DNA from: Methanobacterium sp. UBA410
GTDB lineage: Archaea > Methanobacteriota > Methanobacteria > Methanobacteriales > Methanobacteriaceae
Length of the DNA: 45,003 nucleotides
Assembly (NCBI GenBank): GCA_002498385.1
Contig: DAHH01000007.1
Location: 27,808-72,810 of the forward strand
Direction: 5' to 3'
A program made the translations under genes and the position numbers. Below the pieces are notes generated by a model. It ran no database searches, was not told where the DNA came from, and saw only the letters and a list, made by a program, of their open reading frames with translations. Below, in pieces: positions 18,145 to 27,400 of the stretch; within the stretch, counting starts at the first letter, position 1; the number at the start of each line of letters is the position of its first letter.

Positions 18145-18230
18145 GAGGTATACATGAGGGATTTAGCATTTCAGCCGGGAAATGCATTTATACCTCATAA
18201 AATGGTAGACTGATTAAAAAGTTTTTTTTT
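18145..18230 (+). ncRNA. Candidate small structured RNA: nested hairpin, then nine T
   Basis: GAGGTATA (18145-18152) pairs exactly with TATACCTC (18189-18196). Inside, GCATTTC (18166-18172) pairs exactly with GAAATGC (18179-18185) around the loop AGCCGG. Twenty-five bases further on is a run of nine T (18222-18230), a typical archaeal termination signal. TATA-like elements lie upstream. The element also contains a 19-codon ORF whose ribosome-binding site GAGGT is in the outer stem. Neither transcription nor conservation can be tested here. Confidence 0.45.
18154..18213 (+). CDS. Possible 19-residue peptide inside the hairpin
   Basis: ATG at 18154 is preceded by GAGGT with a four-base gap and opens a 19-codon frame, MRDLAFQPGNAFIPHKMVD, ending at TGA. 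The ribosome-binding site is paired with TACCTC downstream in the predicted hairpin, so translation would be repressed when the stem forms. The peptide matches nothing I know, and chance is a real possibility for a frame this short. Confidence 0.3.
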   Translation: MRDLAFQPGNAFIPHKMVD

Positions 18231-18282
18231 AAAAAAATAAAACATCCAGTTTAAAATATCCTGGAGTTATGGCCTTCATTAT

Positions 18283-18795
18283 TTATTCGTACTTCTCGTA
18301 AGAAGTTACCTCATCCATTAACTTTCTGGGCCTTGGATCAGGATCTTCATCTGCATAGCCCAGTGTGAAGGCTGCAACAACCCGTACATCCTCAGGTATT
18401 TCCAGTATCTCCTTGAATGCATCTTCACTGAATGCTCCAAGCCAGCAGGTTCCAAGTTCAAGTTCCTGTGCCTCCAGTATCATGAAAGAAACTGCAATTG
18501 AGAGATTCACTGTGTAGGCTGGCTGACCGCATGGCATCACATATTCAGACTCTGTTGAACAGGCAACAACAAGCACAGGTGCCTGAGCAACCATCTGCTG
18601 CCCATGAGCTGCTTCAACAAGTTTTTCACGTGTTTCCTTACTCTTAACAACCAGGAACTTCCACTGTTGACGGTTGGCTGCAGATGGTGCCAGTCTCGCA
18701 ACTTCCAGGATTTTATCAAGCTTCTCCTTCTCCACTTCCCTATCTTTGTACCTTCTTATGCTTTTCCTATTCTTCACCGCCTCAAAAACGTCCAT
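18283..18795 (-). CDS. Nitroreductase family FMN-dependent oxidoreductase
   Basis: A 170-residue nitroreductase-fold flavoprotein. Family motifs are NRKSIRRYKDREV near the N-terminus (FMN phosphate contacts), RLAPSAANRQQWKFLVV, and LELGTCWLGAFSEDAFKEIL in the C-terminal half, ending in the LGYADEDPDPRPRK stretch. The enzyme would use FMN and a reduced nicotinamide or F420-type donor on an unknown substrate. The start is set at the ATG before DVFEAV, because GGAGG lies nine bases upstream; the ATG three codons earlier directly abuts GGAGG. Monocistronic. Confidence 0.9.
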   Translation of the reverse strand: MDVFEAVKNRKSIRRYKDREVEKEKLDKILEVARLAPSAANRQQWKFLVVKSKETREKLVEAAHGQQMVAQAPVLVVACSTESEYVMPCGQPAYTVNLSIAVSFMILEAQELELGTCWLGAFSEDAFKEILEIPEDVRVVAAFTLGYADEDPDPRPRKLMDEVTSYEKYE

Positions 18796-18861
18796 AAACA
18801 GCATCCTCCTGCACTTTAATAAATAGAAATATCTGGTTGACTGTTACTTCTATCCCTTTTG

Positions 18862-18893
18862 AGGCCAATAAATTTTAAGGCCAATAAATTTTA
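18862..18893. repeat. Exact 16-bp tandem duplication
   Basis: AGGCCAATAAATTTTA occurs at 18862-18877 and 18878-18893 without a gap, upstream of the nitroreductase gene. A second, degenerate three-copy repeat based on AAAACTAAAGTTTAATGTT follows at about 18960-19015. Confidence 0.95.
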
Positions 18894-19075
18894 GCAAGTC
18901 CTGTAAATTCAGTTCCATCTTGTAAAAACATAAATTTGAAATCCTGCAGGAAACATAGATAAAACTAAAGTTTAATGTTAAAACTAAAGTTAACGTTAAA
19001 AACTAGGGTTTAATGTATTCTTAAAGGTGAATGTATTTTTAAAAGGATTGTACTAAAAACCGGAAGGAGATAGAA

Positions 19076-19759
19076 ATGTCACACGGCATAGTAAAGGAAC
19101 GGTTCAACGAATGTGCAGAAGAATACGACAGGCAAAGAAGGGCCTTAATCCCTCATCTAGATGATATTTACACAACCGTAGCTGAACTGGCGGTAAGTAA
19201 TGTTCCAGGACCTAAAATACTGGATCTTGGCGCTGGCACGGGTTTGCTCACAAAGCAGCTTTTCAAACGTTACCAGCGTGCAGAGTTCACCCTTCTGGAT
19301 CTTTCGGATAAGATGCTTGAGGTTGCAAAGCAGAGGTTTGATGGTTTGCCCAACTTCCATTACATCAATGGAAATTACCTTGAACATGATTTTGAGGATT
19401 TCTTTGACATAGTGACATCATCGCTCTCCATCCACCATCTTAAGGATGCTGAGAAGAAGTTTCTCTATGAGAAGATCTACAGTATATTAAACGATGATGG
19501 AGTTTTTATAAATGCAGACCAGGTTCTTGCCCCAAACCCCGAAAATGAACGTGCTTATCATGCCAAATGGATGGAGTACATAGAAAGTGGTCCGCTCACA
19601 GAATCAGATAAGAAAACCATATTCAAGAGGATGGAACTTGACAAGCCTGCAACCCTTGAAGACAACCTTAAATGGCTTAAAGACTCGAGATTCAGGGATG
19701 TGGATGTTTACTACAAGTACTACACCTTCACAGTAATGTACGGTAAAAAAACGGTTTAA
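19076..19759 (+). CDS. Class I SAM-dependent methyltransferase
   Basis: A 227-residue Rossmann-fold methyltransferase. Motif I is ILDLGAGTGLLTKQL (about residues 46-60), the acidic residue after beta-2 is in TLLDLSDKML, and motif III/IV lies in FDIVTSSLSIHHLKDAEK. The profile resembles UbiE/Tam-like small-molecule methyltransferases; the substrate cannot be named. The ATG follows GGAGATAGAA. A single gene on the plus strand, followed by a long T tract that may end its transcript. Confidence 0.88.
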   Translation: MSHGIVKERFNECAEEYDRQRRALIPHLDDIYTTVAELAVSNVPGPKILDLGAGTGLLTKQLFKRYQRAEFTLLDLSDKMLEVAKQRFDGLPNFHYINGNYLEHDFEDFFDIVTSSLSIHHLKDAEKKFLYEKIYSILNDDGVFINADQVLAPNPENERAYHAKWMEYIESGPLTESDKKTIFKRMELDKPATLEDNLKWLKDSRFRDVDVYYKYYTFTVMYGKKTV

Positions 19760-19853
19760 AATTTTTTTTGATACTCTTTTATTGGCAGTACCTCTCAGTG
19801 TTTCTGTGCGAATTTTCCTGTGCAAATTTTTATTTTACATTAAAAGTTTTATA

Positions 19854-19883
19854 TTAAAAGGCAAAAAATTAAAAGGCAAAAAA
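19854..19883. repeat. Exact 15-bp tandem duplication beside the transposase scar
   Basis: TTAAAAGGCAAAAAA occurs at 19854-19868 and 19869-19883 with no gap. Confidence 0.94.
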
Positions 19884-19895
19884 TTTATTTAGGTA

Positions 19896-20111
19896 TTAAT
19901 TTTTTTCAGTTTCTGAAAGTTTTTGCAGGGCTGTTTTTGTGTTGTAATCCTGTGTTGTGATGAGTCCTACTAAAAGTACAGTTAGCATGGTGGTTCTTTC
20001 AACAGGTTCTGGTATAATTTTTTTCAGGCTTAGTCCTGATTTACATAACCTGAAAAAGTCTTCGATTTTGCCGCGTATTGATTTGTAATGTTGCCAATTT
20101 TGTATTCTTTT
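19896..20111 (-). pseudogene. Remnant of the C-terminus of an IS4-like transposase
   Basis: A minus-strand open frame without a start codon reads SIRGKIEDFFRLCKSGLSL, then KKIIPEPVERTTMLTVLLVG and LITTQDYNTKTALQKLSE before TAA. The IEDFFRLCKSGLSLK stretch, with the conserved Glu followed by a lysine seven or so residues later, is the C-terminal DDE-transposase region of IS4-related elements seen in methanogens. Only about 70 codons remain and an in-frame stop precedes them. No inverted repeats are obvious. The insertion is thus an old, largely deleted one. Confidence 0.65.
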
Positions 20112-20602
20112 TTAACTCAAAAACAACAAATTTAACAGTTGTGTTGAATAAGATGGATGTTAAAATGATTTTAATCGATAAAATCATATATTATGTTTTT
20201 AATGCCTTTAAAAGTTATTGTCCTAGATTTTCTGGAATTGTTGAACAGGTGTTCAGCAAAATCACAATGAAGCTATGAAAACCGATAATTTTAAATATTT
20301 TCCCCAACAAACTCTAATTTAGGTCTTATTTAGATGATACTTTCTCTTTATCACTAAATGAGTATATATAAGCATCAATACTTAAATTTAACTGTTTAAA
20401 ATATCAATACACATATAAAACATGAGTACAATTGTATTTCTAGAAACAAAACAATCAACAAGTAACTTGAAGACACTGAAACTCCAACTGTTTGCGGTCT
20501 TTGCGTTTACAACTGTCCCCATGGAAAAAAAATGAACGCCTTAATCTTATCCACGATGAAAATAACCCAATAATTAGCCCATGCAGTATCATTTCAAGCC
20601 AT
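20112..20602. other. 491-base spacer with fragments, no intact gene
   Basis: It contains a 66-codon plus-strand open frame (20078-20278) lacking a ribosome-binding site and rich in Phe/Ile/Lys, which I do not call. Near 20469-20565 a stop-bounded plus-strand frame reads TVCGLCVYNCPHGKK, which looks like a piece of an iron-sulfur or zinc cysteine motif. The latter may be a gene scrap. The region seems to be a site of past insertion and decay. Confidence 0.45.
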
Positions 20603-21364
<762 letters not shown>

Positions 21365-21389
21365 GGTATCACTGATCTCATCATCCCTA

Positions 21390-21423
<34 letters not shown>

Positions 21424-21570
21424 GAACTAGATAACTGAATGATATAATTGAATGATGTTACATGTTAATGATGTTAGGACCATCCATTAGATGATGTCCA
21501 AAAGTAGCTTAAAATTTAATTTCTGTGAGAATTAAATAATTAAGTTTTACTGAACTTACCATTATGGGGT

Positions 21571-23877
21571 ATGAACTTGGAAAAAGCCAGAATCTTAGTG
21601 CAGGGAATAGTACAGGGAGTTGGATTCAGACCCACCGTATACAGAATAGCAAAGAGCATTAACCTTACAGGATACGTGCGCAACCTTGGAAACGTGGTTG
21701 AAATCCTGCTTGAAGGAGAAAAAAGCGATATAAAAAATTTTACAGAGAATTTAAAAAAAAATAAACCTCCAATATCCAAAATAAACTCTTTGAAGGTAGA
21801 ATGGTTGAAACCAGGGCCTCAAGAATTTGAAGACTTTGAAATATTTAAAAGCTCTGAAAACTTCTCAGGATCATCTGTAATACCACCAGACCTTGCAACA
21901 TGCGATAAATGCCTTGAAGAAGTTTTAAAAAAGGGCGATCGAAGGTACAAATATCCCTTCACAGCATGCACAGACTGTGGGCCTAGATTCACAGTTATAA
22001 GATCCGTGCCCTACGACAGAGAAAGAACCTCCATGGACGAGTTTCCACTCTGCAGCAGTTGTATGGATGAGTACAGGGATCCAGAAGATAGGAGGTACCA
22101 TGCAGAAGCCACCTGCTGCCCTGAATGCGGACCAGAGGTATTTTTGTACGGTAAACATCGAGTTGAATCGGAAAATCCCATCAAAGATGCTGTGAAACTT
22201 CTTGATGAGGGTAAAATACTTGCCGTGAAGGGAATTGGAGGTACACACCTCGTTGTGAAAACAAGAGATGATGGACCTGTAAAAGAGCTTAGAAAACGTC
22301 TTGGAAGGTTTAATCAACCTTTTGCATGCATGTCTCCCGATGTTGATACCATTAAAACCTTTGCAGAGGTTGCAGACTTTGAGGAGAGAACCCTGCTTTC
22401 AAGGAGACGTCCTATAGTTGTTCTGAACAAAAATCAGGATTATTACCTGGCACCATCCGTTTCGCCCGTGCTTCACAACCTTGGAGTGATGCTTCCATAC
22501 TCTGCACTTCACCACCTGCTTTTCCAGTACACAGACGAGCCTGCTTTCATCATGACATCTGCAAACATGCCAGGAGAGCCCATGCTCATAGATAACAGTG
22601 ACATAATTGAGAAACTGGAAGGTGTTGCAGATTACTTCCTCCTTCACGACAGAAAGATCGTGAACAGGTGCGACGACTCGGTTGTAAGGTTTAGGGGAGG
22701 GGACATGGCATTTATAAGGCGTTCAAGGGGCTACGTGCCTGAACCCTACGATTTTTCCAGGATCAACCCGGATCTGAACGTGCTTGCACTGGGACCCGAG
22801 ATCGACGTCACCTTCTCCATACTGAAGGAGGGCAAGTGCTACGTTTCCCAGCACATAGGCAACACAACCAAGTACGAAACCTTCAGGTACCTTCAAAATG
22901 CCATAGATCATTTAATGGGCATAACTAAAACAGAATCAGTGGACGTTGTTGCATGTGACCTCCATCCAATGTTTTTCACAACCAAACTTGCAGAAGAACT
23001 TGCAGAAAAGTTTCAATGCCCTGTTTTGAAGGTTCAACATCACCACGCCCATGCAGCAGCCCTCTCTGTTGACAACAATGTTGAAGAGATGATCTGCATA
23101 GCTGCAGATGGTGTTGGCTACGGAGAGGACGGAACTGCCTGGGGCGGTGAGATACTCCACATAAAACCTGGAACCTACATGCGGGTTGGAAGTTTGATGC
23201 CCCAGAAAATGGCAGGCGGAGACCTCACAACCAAGTATCCAATGAGAATGGTTATGTCAATGCTCTACAACATCTGCGACACGGAAAAGCTTGTGGAGCT
23301 CATGAAAAACTACAAAGGTTACTTCAAGCACGGTGAGAAGGAGATTGAACTCGTTTCAAAACAGCTGGAGCGAGATTTCAACATCAACACAACAACGAGT
23401 ACAGGTAGGGTGCTTGATGCAATTTCCTCTGCCCTTGGAATATGCGGTGAGAGAACCTACGAAGGAGAGTGTTCCATGAAGCTTGAATCTGCAGCAAGAA
23501 TGGGGCAGGATTCCCTCGAAATTCCAGTTGAAATTAAAAAACATGACGGAATGGATGTTCTTGACACGACCCAGATAATGTTATCTGTTCTTGAGATGAA
23601 ACAGTCTGAGAGAACTGCAGATATTGCAAGAGCGGCTCAAAAGGCTGTTTCAGAGGGGCTTGCTGAGCTGGCATTGAGGGCCGCTGAAAAAAGTGGTCTT
23701 GAAGTTATTGGAGGTTCAGGCGGTGTTTTCTACAATGAAGCCGTGAGCATGACCATAAAACGCGTGGTGGAAGATGCAGGTTACAGGTTTGTCCAGCATA
23801 AAAATAGTTGTGCAGGCGATGGTTCCGTGTCCATGGGGCAGGCTGCCGTTGCCTCCTGGAACTGCAGGGATCTATAG
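21571..23877 (+). CDS. hypF: Carbamoyltransferase HypF, NiFe hydrogenase maturation
   Basis: A 768-residue HypF with all four parts in order. These are an N-terminal acylphosphatase domain (GIVQGVGFRPTVYRIA, about residues 13-28), a pair of zinc fingers (CDKC, CTDCGP, CSSC, CCPECGP, about 112-190), a YrdC-like carbamoyl-AMP domain (about 200-385), and a Kae1-like C-terminal domain with the metal-binding VQHHHAHAAAL (about 488-498). It converts carbamoyl phosphate to carbamoyl-AMP and loads HypE, supplying the cyanide ligands of the NiFe site. It serves hydrogenases such as FrhA encoded 16 kb away. No other hyp gene is adjacent. GGGGT lies directly before the ATG. Confidence 0.97.
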   Translation: MNLEKARILVQGIVQGVGFRPTVYRIAKSINLTGYVRNLGNVVEILLEGEKSDIKNFTENLKKNKPPISKINSLKVEWLKPGPQEFEDFEIFKSSENFSGSSVIPPDLATCDKCLEEVLKKGDRRYKYPFTACTDCGPRFTVIRSVPYDRERTSMDEFPLCSSCMDEYRDPEDRRYHAEATCCPECGPEVFLYGKHRVESENPIKDAVKLLDEGKILAVKGIGGTHLVVKTRDDGPVKELRKRLGRFNQPFACMSPDVDTIKTFAEVADFEERTLLSRRRPIVVLNKNQDYYLAPSVSPVLHNLGVMLPYSALHHLLFQYTDEPAFIMTSANMPGEPMLIDNSDIIEKLEGVADYFLLHDRKIVNRCDDSVVRFRGGDMAFIRRSRGYVPEPYDFSRINPDLNVLALGPEIDVTFSILKEGKCYVSQHIGNTTKYETFRYLQNAIDHLMGITKTESVDVVACDLHPMFFTTKLAEELAEKFQCPVLKVQHHHAHAAALSVDNNVEEMICIAADGVGYGEDGTAWGGEILHIKPGTYMRVGSLMPQKMAGGDLTTKYPMRMVMSMLYNICDTEKLVELMKNYKGYFKHGEKEIELVSKQLERDFNINTTTSTGRVLDAISSALGICGERTYEGECSMKLESAARMGQDSLEIPVEIKKHDGMDVLDTTQIMLSVLEMKQSERTADIARAAQKAVSEGLAELALRAAEKSGLEVIGGSGGVFYNEAVSMTIKRVVEDAGYRFVQHKNSCAGDGSVSMGQAAVASWNCRDL

Positions 23878-23941
23878 TACTGATTTTTATAGTACTGATC
23901 TATAATAAGTTTTTAAGTCCTGGAGAGAAGTTTTAAACTGG

Positions 23942-23983
23942 TTGAACAAGAGAATTAAGTAGATTGAACAAGAGAATTAAGTA
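23942..23983. repeat. 20-bp near-tandem duplication
   Basis: TTGAACAAGAGAATTAAGTA occurs at 23942-23961 and 23964-23983, two bases apart, in the spacer after hypF. A shorter pair, ATAGTACTGAT, straddles the hypF stop codon around 23874-23900. Confidence 0.94.
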
Positions 23984-24078
23984 ATGAACGAATTACTTAT
24001 GGGATGTCCAATATTTAAAAGGCCATATTATAGGAGATATGAACTCGTCCCCCAATAAGATCATACGTTATTCCATTC

Positions 24079-24540
24079 TCAGTACCTTCGAGAACATTGA
24101 TCGTGTTGATTGTGGCTTTCAACCTGTTTCAAAAGTTTTTCAGCATTCTTTTTAGCTGTATCATACTTTTTAATAAGTCTTCTGAGCTCTCCTGCCACTT
24201 CTGTTTCTCCCATGCGGATTCTACCCTCAAGGTTTTTAAGCTCTGAAAACTCCTCTCCTATGAGGTTCATCTGTATGGAATCTGGACTTATGAATATTTG
24301 AATTTCTATGTCCTGAGAAATTCCATAGTACTTTCTGGGTCTTCCACGTTCTATCTTCCGGAAGGATGAGCTCAGTATTCCAAGCTGTTCCATTGCGCGC
24401 AGGTGCTCTATTATGGCCTTCTGACCAACGTCCAGTTCCCTTGATATCTCACTTACAAATCTTGGCTCATCCCTCAGGAGATTCAGTATGTCTCTTCTGG
24501 TTTTACAGCCCATTACATCAAGTATTTCTTCAAGATCCAT
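24079..24540 (-). CDS. ArsR-like winged-helix transcriptional regulator, divergent from grpE
   Basis: A 153-residue DNA-binding protein. The N-terminal ~75 residues form an ArsR-type winged helix: LDVMGCKTRRDILNLLRDE, the recognition helix region VSEISRELDVGQKAIIEHLRAME, and the wing FRKIERGRPRKYYGI. The C-terminal part is a long helix rich in charged residues, probably a dimerisation coiled coil. Archaeal heat-shock regulators of the HSR1 type are ArsR-like and sit beside chaperone genes. This gene is transcribed away from grpE-dnaK-dnaJ with palindromes in the shared promoter, so a role as chaperone-operon repressor and self-regulator is likely, though not shown. Confidence 0.85.
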   Translation of the reverse strand: MDLEEILDVMGCKTRRDILNLLRDEPRFVSEISRELDVGQKAIIEHLRAMEQLGILSSSFRKIERGRPRKYYGISQDIEIQIFISPDSIQMNLIGEEFSELKNLEGRIRMGETEVAGELRRLIKKYDTAKKNAEKLLKQVESHNQHDQCSRRY

Positions 24541-24575
24541 ATTTTGACACTCGTTTAATTTTATAAGGTTCTACT

Positions 24576-24624
24576 ACTATAGTTGTGCGAAAGGTTTATA
24601 TAACCTTTGGTAACTATAATAGTT
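24576..24624. promoter_or_regulatory. Shared promoter with palindromic operators between the regulator and grpE
   Basis: Three palindromes lie in 49 bases: ACTATAGT (24576-24583); a perfect 7-5-7 inverted repeat AAAGGTT-TATAT-AACCTTT (24590-24608) with a TATA box as its core; and AACTATAATAGTT (24612-24624), a perfect 6-1-6 palindrome related to the first. The TATA box reads almost the same on both strands and could serve both genes, with a plus-strand transcript start near 24625-24630. A regulator bound here would block the TATA-binding protein. This fits autoregulated repression of the chaperone unit. Confidence 0.7.
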
Positions 24625-24665
24625 AAAGGTTACTGTTCTTGTTATACCACAGAAAAGGTGAATAA

Positions 24666-25199
24666 ATGACAGATAAAGAAGAATTACAAAAGTTAAAGAA
24701 GGATCTAGACCATCTTGAATCTGAGATCTCCAAAAAAGAGAAGGAAATCCAGGAAAAGAACAAGGAGATCAAGGATAAAAACCAGAAGATGGAAGAATAT
24801 CATGATCAACTACAGCGCCTTCAGGCAGACTTCGAGAATTTTAAAAAACGATCCGAGAAGAACATGAAGGATTATGTTAAATACGCCAACGAAAATTTAA
24901 TCATAAAGATCATAGATGCCTATGAAGACTTTGAAAGAGCGTTGGAGGCTGATCCAAAGGACCTTAAGGAAGGAGTTGAGATAATTTACAAGAAACTCAA
25001 GGACATTCTCGAGGGAGAGGGACTCTGTCAGATCAAGGCCAAGGGTGAAAAGTTCGACCCATTCAAACACGAAGCCCTCATGGTTGAAGACAATAAGGAC
25101 TACGACGATGGCATAATTATAGAGGAACTTGGAAAGGGTTACACCCTCGGATCCAAGGTTATCAAGTACTCCAAGGTTAAGGTCTGCAAGAGAAAGTAG
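24666..25199 (+). CDS. grpE: Nucleotide exchange factor GrpE
   Basis: A 177-residue GrpE. The N-terminal ~60 residues form a long charged coiled coil (KKDLDHLESEISKKEKEIQ onward), followed by DFENFKKRSEKN and the C-terminal beta domain with GEKFDPFKHEALM and GYTLGSKVIKYSKVKV, the conserved GrpE signature. It promotes ADP release from DnaK. The ATG follows AAAGGTGAATAA. It is the first gene of the chaperone series; dnaK follows 267 bases later on the same strand, probably with its own promoter given the gap. Confidence 0.96.
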   Translation: MTDKEELQKLKKDLDHLESEISKKEKEIQEKNKEIKDKNQKMEEYHDQLQRLQADFENFKKRSEKNMKDYVKYANENLIIKIIDAYEDFERALEADPKDLKEGVEIIYKKLKDILEGEGLCQIKAKGEKFDPFKHEALMVEDNKDYDDGIIIEELGKGYTLGSKVIKYSKVKVCKRK

Positions 25200-25466
25200 A
25201 CCCTTAAAATACAGCTTAAAAACCTGAAAAACATTTAAGGTAGTAACGTCTAAAATTTGTACAATTAAAATTTTATGAAATGTTATTATTAAATGAAAGC
25301 TGCATTTTAAAGATTTTATGAAGCTTGAATTTAAGACCATTTTATTGGTTAAAAATTCTTTATTTGAAGAGTTAAAGTTTATTAAAAAGAGTTATTAAAA
25401 ATTTGTTGAAAAAATTATTGAAAAAGTTGAAAGAAATTTAATTGAACATATTAAGAGGCGAATTTC

Positions 25467-27341
25467 ATGGCTAAAAAAGAGAAAATAATAGGTATAGACC
25501 TGGGTACAAGTAACTCAGCAGCAGCCGTTCTAATCGGTGGAAAACCCACCATCATACCAAGTGCAGAGGGTGCAACACAGTACGGTAAAGCTTTCCCAAG
25601 CTACGTTGCATTCACAAAAGATGGACAGAGACTTGTAGGTGAACCTGCAAGAAGACAGGCAGTTACAAACCCAGAACAGACAATAAGTGCCATTAAAAGA
25701 AGTATGGGAACAGATTACAAGGTAAAGATCATGGGCAAGGAGTACACTCCCCAGGAGATATCCTCCTTCATACTCCAGAAAATAAAGAAGGATGCAGAAT
25801 CCTTCCTTGGAGAACCTGTAAGTAAAGCAGTTATAACGGTCCCAGCATACTTCAACGACAACCAGAGAACTGCAACCAAAGATGCAGGTACAATAGCAGG
25901 TTTAGATGTTGTACGTCTTGTTAACGAACCAACAGCAGCAAGTCTAGCCTACGGTATCGACAAGTCAAAGGACGACGAACTTGAGATAATGGTATTTGAC
26001 TTCGGTGGTGGAACACTGGACGTTACTGTGATGGAGTTCGGAGGAGGAATATTTGAGGTTAAATCCACAAGCGGTGACACCAAACTCGGTGGAACAGACA
26101 TGGACAACGCCATAATGAAACACCTTGCAGAGGACTTCAAAAAAGATACTGGCGTTGACCTTATGGACGACGATCAGGCTGTTCAGAGGCTGCGTGAAGC
26201 ATCAGAAAAGGCCAAAATCGAACTTTCAACCACCCTGACAACCAACATCAACCTTCCATTCATAACAGCAACTTCAGAGGGACCTAAACACTTAACAACA
26301 ACACTTACAAGGGCCCAGCTTGAGAAACTCGTGGACCCCATCATCCAGAGATGTTCAAAACCTATGGAACAGGCAATATCCGATGCTAAAATGAGCAAAT
26401 CTGATGTGGATAAGATAATACTTGTTGGAGGACCAACGAGGATGCCTGCAGTCCAGAAATTTGTGGAAAAATTCATAGGCAAAAAGGTTGAACGTGGAAT
26501 AGACCCAATGGAGTGTGTGGCAATGGGAGCTGCAATTCAGGGAGGAGTAATGGCCGGTGATGTTAAAGACCTTGTTCTTCTTGACGTAACCCCACTATCA
26601 CTGGGTATAGAAACCATGGGAAGTGTTTTCACCAAGTTGATTGAGAGAAACACCACCATACCAACCAAGAAGAGCCAGGTATTCACAACAGCAGCTGACA
26701 ACCAGCCTTCTGTGGATATTCACGTGCTTCAGGGTGAGAGGCCAATGGCAGCTGACAACACAACACTTGGAAGGTTCCAGCTTGTTGGAATTCCACCAGC
26801 ACCAAGGGGAACGCCTCAAATCGAGGTCACCTTTGATATAGATGCAAACGGAATTATGAACGTGTCAGCAAAGGATCTTGGAACAGGTAAAGAACAAAAA
26901 GTTACGATAACCGCTCCAAACAAGTTATCCAAAGATGAAATTGATGCAAAGGTTAAGGAAGCAGAGAAGTTCGCTGAAGAGGACAAGAAAAAACAGGAAG
27001 AAATTGAGATCAGGAACAACGCAGACTCAATGATCTACACCTCAGAGAAAACTCTTGACGAACTCGGCGACAAGGTGGATGCAGACAAAAAATCCACAAT
27101 AGAAGGACTTGCTAAAGAGTTAAAGGAACTTACAACGGGCGACGACCTGGCAGCAATCAAATCCAAAACAGAGGAGCTCACAAAGGCAGTTCAAGAAGTT
27201 GGTGCAGCTATCTACCAGCAGGCACAGCAGGCTCAGGCTCAAGCACAACAGGAACAGGGTGCAGGTCAGGAAAATGCAGACCAGAAAGGTGCAGGTAAAG
27301 ACGACGACACCATAGACGCTGACTACAATGTCAAGGATTAA
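25467..27341 (+). CDS. dnaK: Molecular chaperone DnaK (Hsp70)
   Basis: A 624-residue Hsp70 of bacterial type. The ATPase domain shows IGIDLGTSNSAAAVL (phosphate 1), the DFGGGTLDVT loop (phosphate 2), ILVGGPTRMPAVQ and AAIQGGVMAG; the linker DVKDLVLLDVTPLSLGIETMG leads to the substrate-binding beta domain and a C-terminal lid. The tail ends DDTIDADYNVKD after a Gln/Ala-rich stretch, as in many DnaKs. Mesophilic archaea gained this chaperone from bacteria. ATG follows AAGAGGCG. It lies between grpE and dnaJ; a hairpin follows the stop codon. Confidence 0.98.
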   Translation: MAKKEKIIGIDLGTSNSAAAVLIGGKPTIIPSAEGATQYGKAFPSYVAFTKDGQRLVGEPARRQAVTNPEQTISAIKRSMGTDYKVKIMGKEYTPQEISSFILQKIKKDAESFLGEPVSKAVITVPAYFNDNQRTATKDAGTIAGLDVVRLVNEPTAASLAYGIDKSKDDELEIMVFDFGGGTLDVTVMEFGGGIFEVKSTSGDTKLGGTDMDNAIMKHLAEDFKKDTGVDLMDDDQAVQRLREASEKAKIELSTTLTTNINLPFITATSEGPKHLTTTLTRAQLEKLVDPIIQRCSKPMEQAISDAKMSKSDVDKIILVGGPTRMPAVQKFVEKFIGKKVERGIDPMECVAMGAAIQGGVMAGDVKDLVLLDVTPLSLGIETMGSVFTKLIERNTTIPTKKSQVFTTAADNQPSVDIHVLQGERPMAADNTTLGRFQLVGIPPAPRGTPQIEVTFDIDANGIMNVSAKDLGTGKEQKVTITAPNKLSKDEIDAKVKEAEKFAEEDKKKQEEIEIRNNADSMIYTSEKTLDELGDKVDADKKSTIEGLAKELKELTTGDDLAAIKSKTEELTKAVQEVGAAIYQQAQQAQAQAQQEQGAGQENADQKGAGKDDDTIDADYNVKD

Positions 27342-27366
27342 ATCAACGTTTCAGAGAGTGAAACAC

Positions 27367-27400
27367 GGGTAGTTAACCCTACCCATCTTTTATCTATTTT
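27367..27400 (+). terminator. Hairpin with T-rich tail after dnaK
   Basis: GGGTAG (27367-27372) pairs with CTACCC (27379-27384) across a six-base loop, followed by ATCTTTTATCTATTTT. It lies about 25 bases after the dnaK stop codon and may end or attenuate its transcript, implying dnaJ is partly independent. Confidence 0.55.

Larger units (their letters stand above)
17846..18282. other. 437-base spacer holding a hairpin and tiny ORF
   Basis: The first ~270 bases are AT-rich with no gene and contain a TATA-like TTTATATATT at 18083-18092 on the plus strand. A hairpin with a 19-codon ORF and a following T tract occupies 18145-18230 and is listed separately. No other features were recognised. Confidence 0.55.

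Noticed and set aside
20078..20278. 66-codon plus-strand open frame near the transposase scar
   Set aside because: Overlaps the antisense transposase remnant, lacks a ribosome-binding site, and shows no protein-like motif.
26183..26482. 99-codon open frame antisense to dnaK
   Set aside because: A shadow frame opposite a strongly conserved gene; many such frames lie opposite dnaK, hypF, frhA, frhB and polB1.
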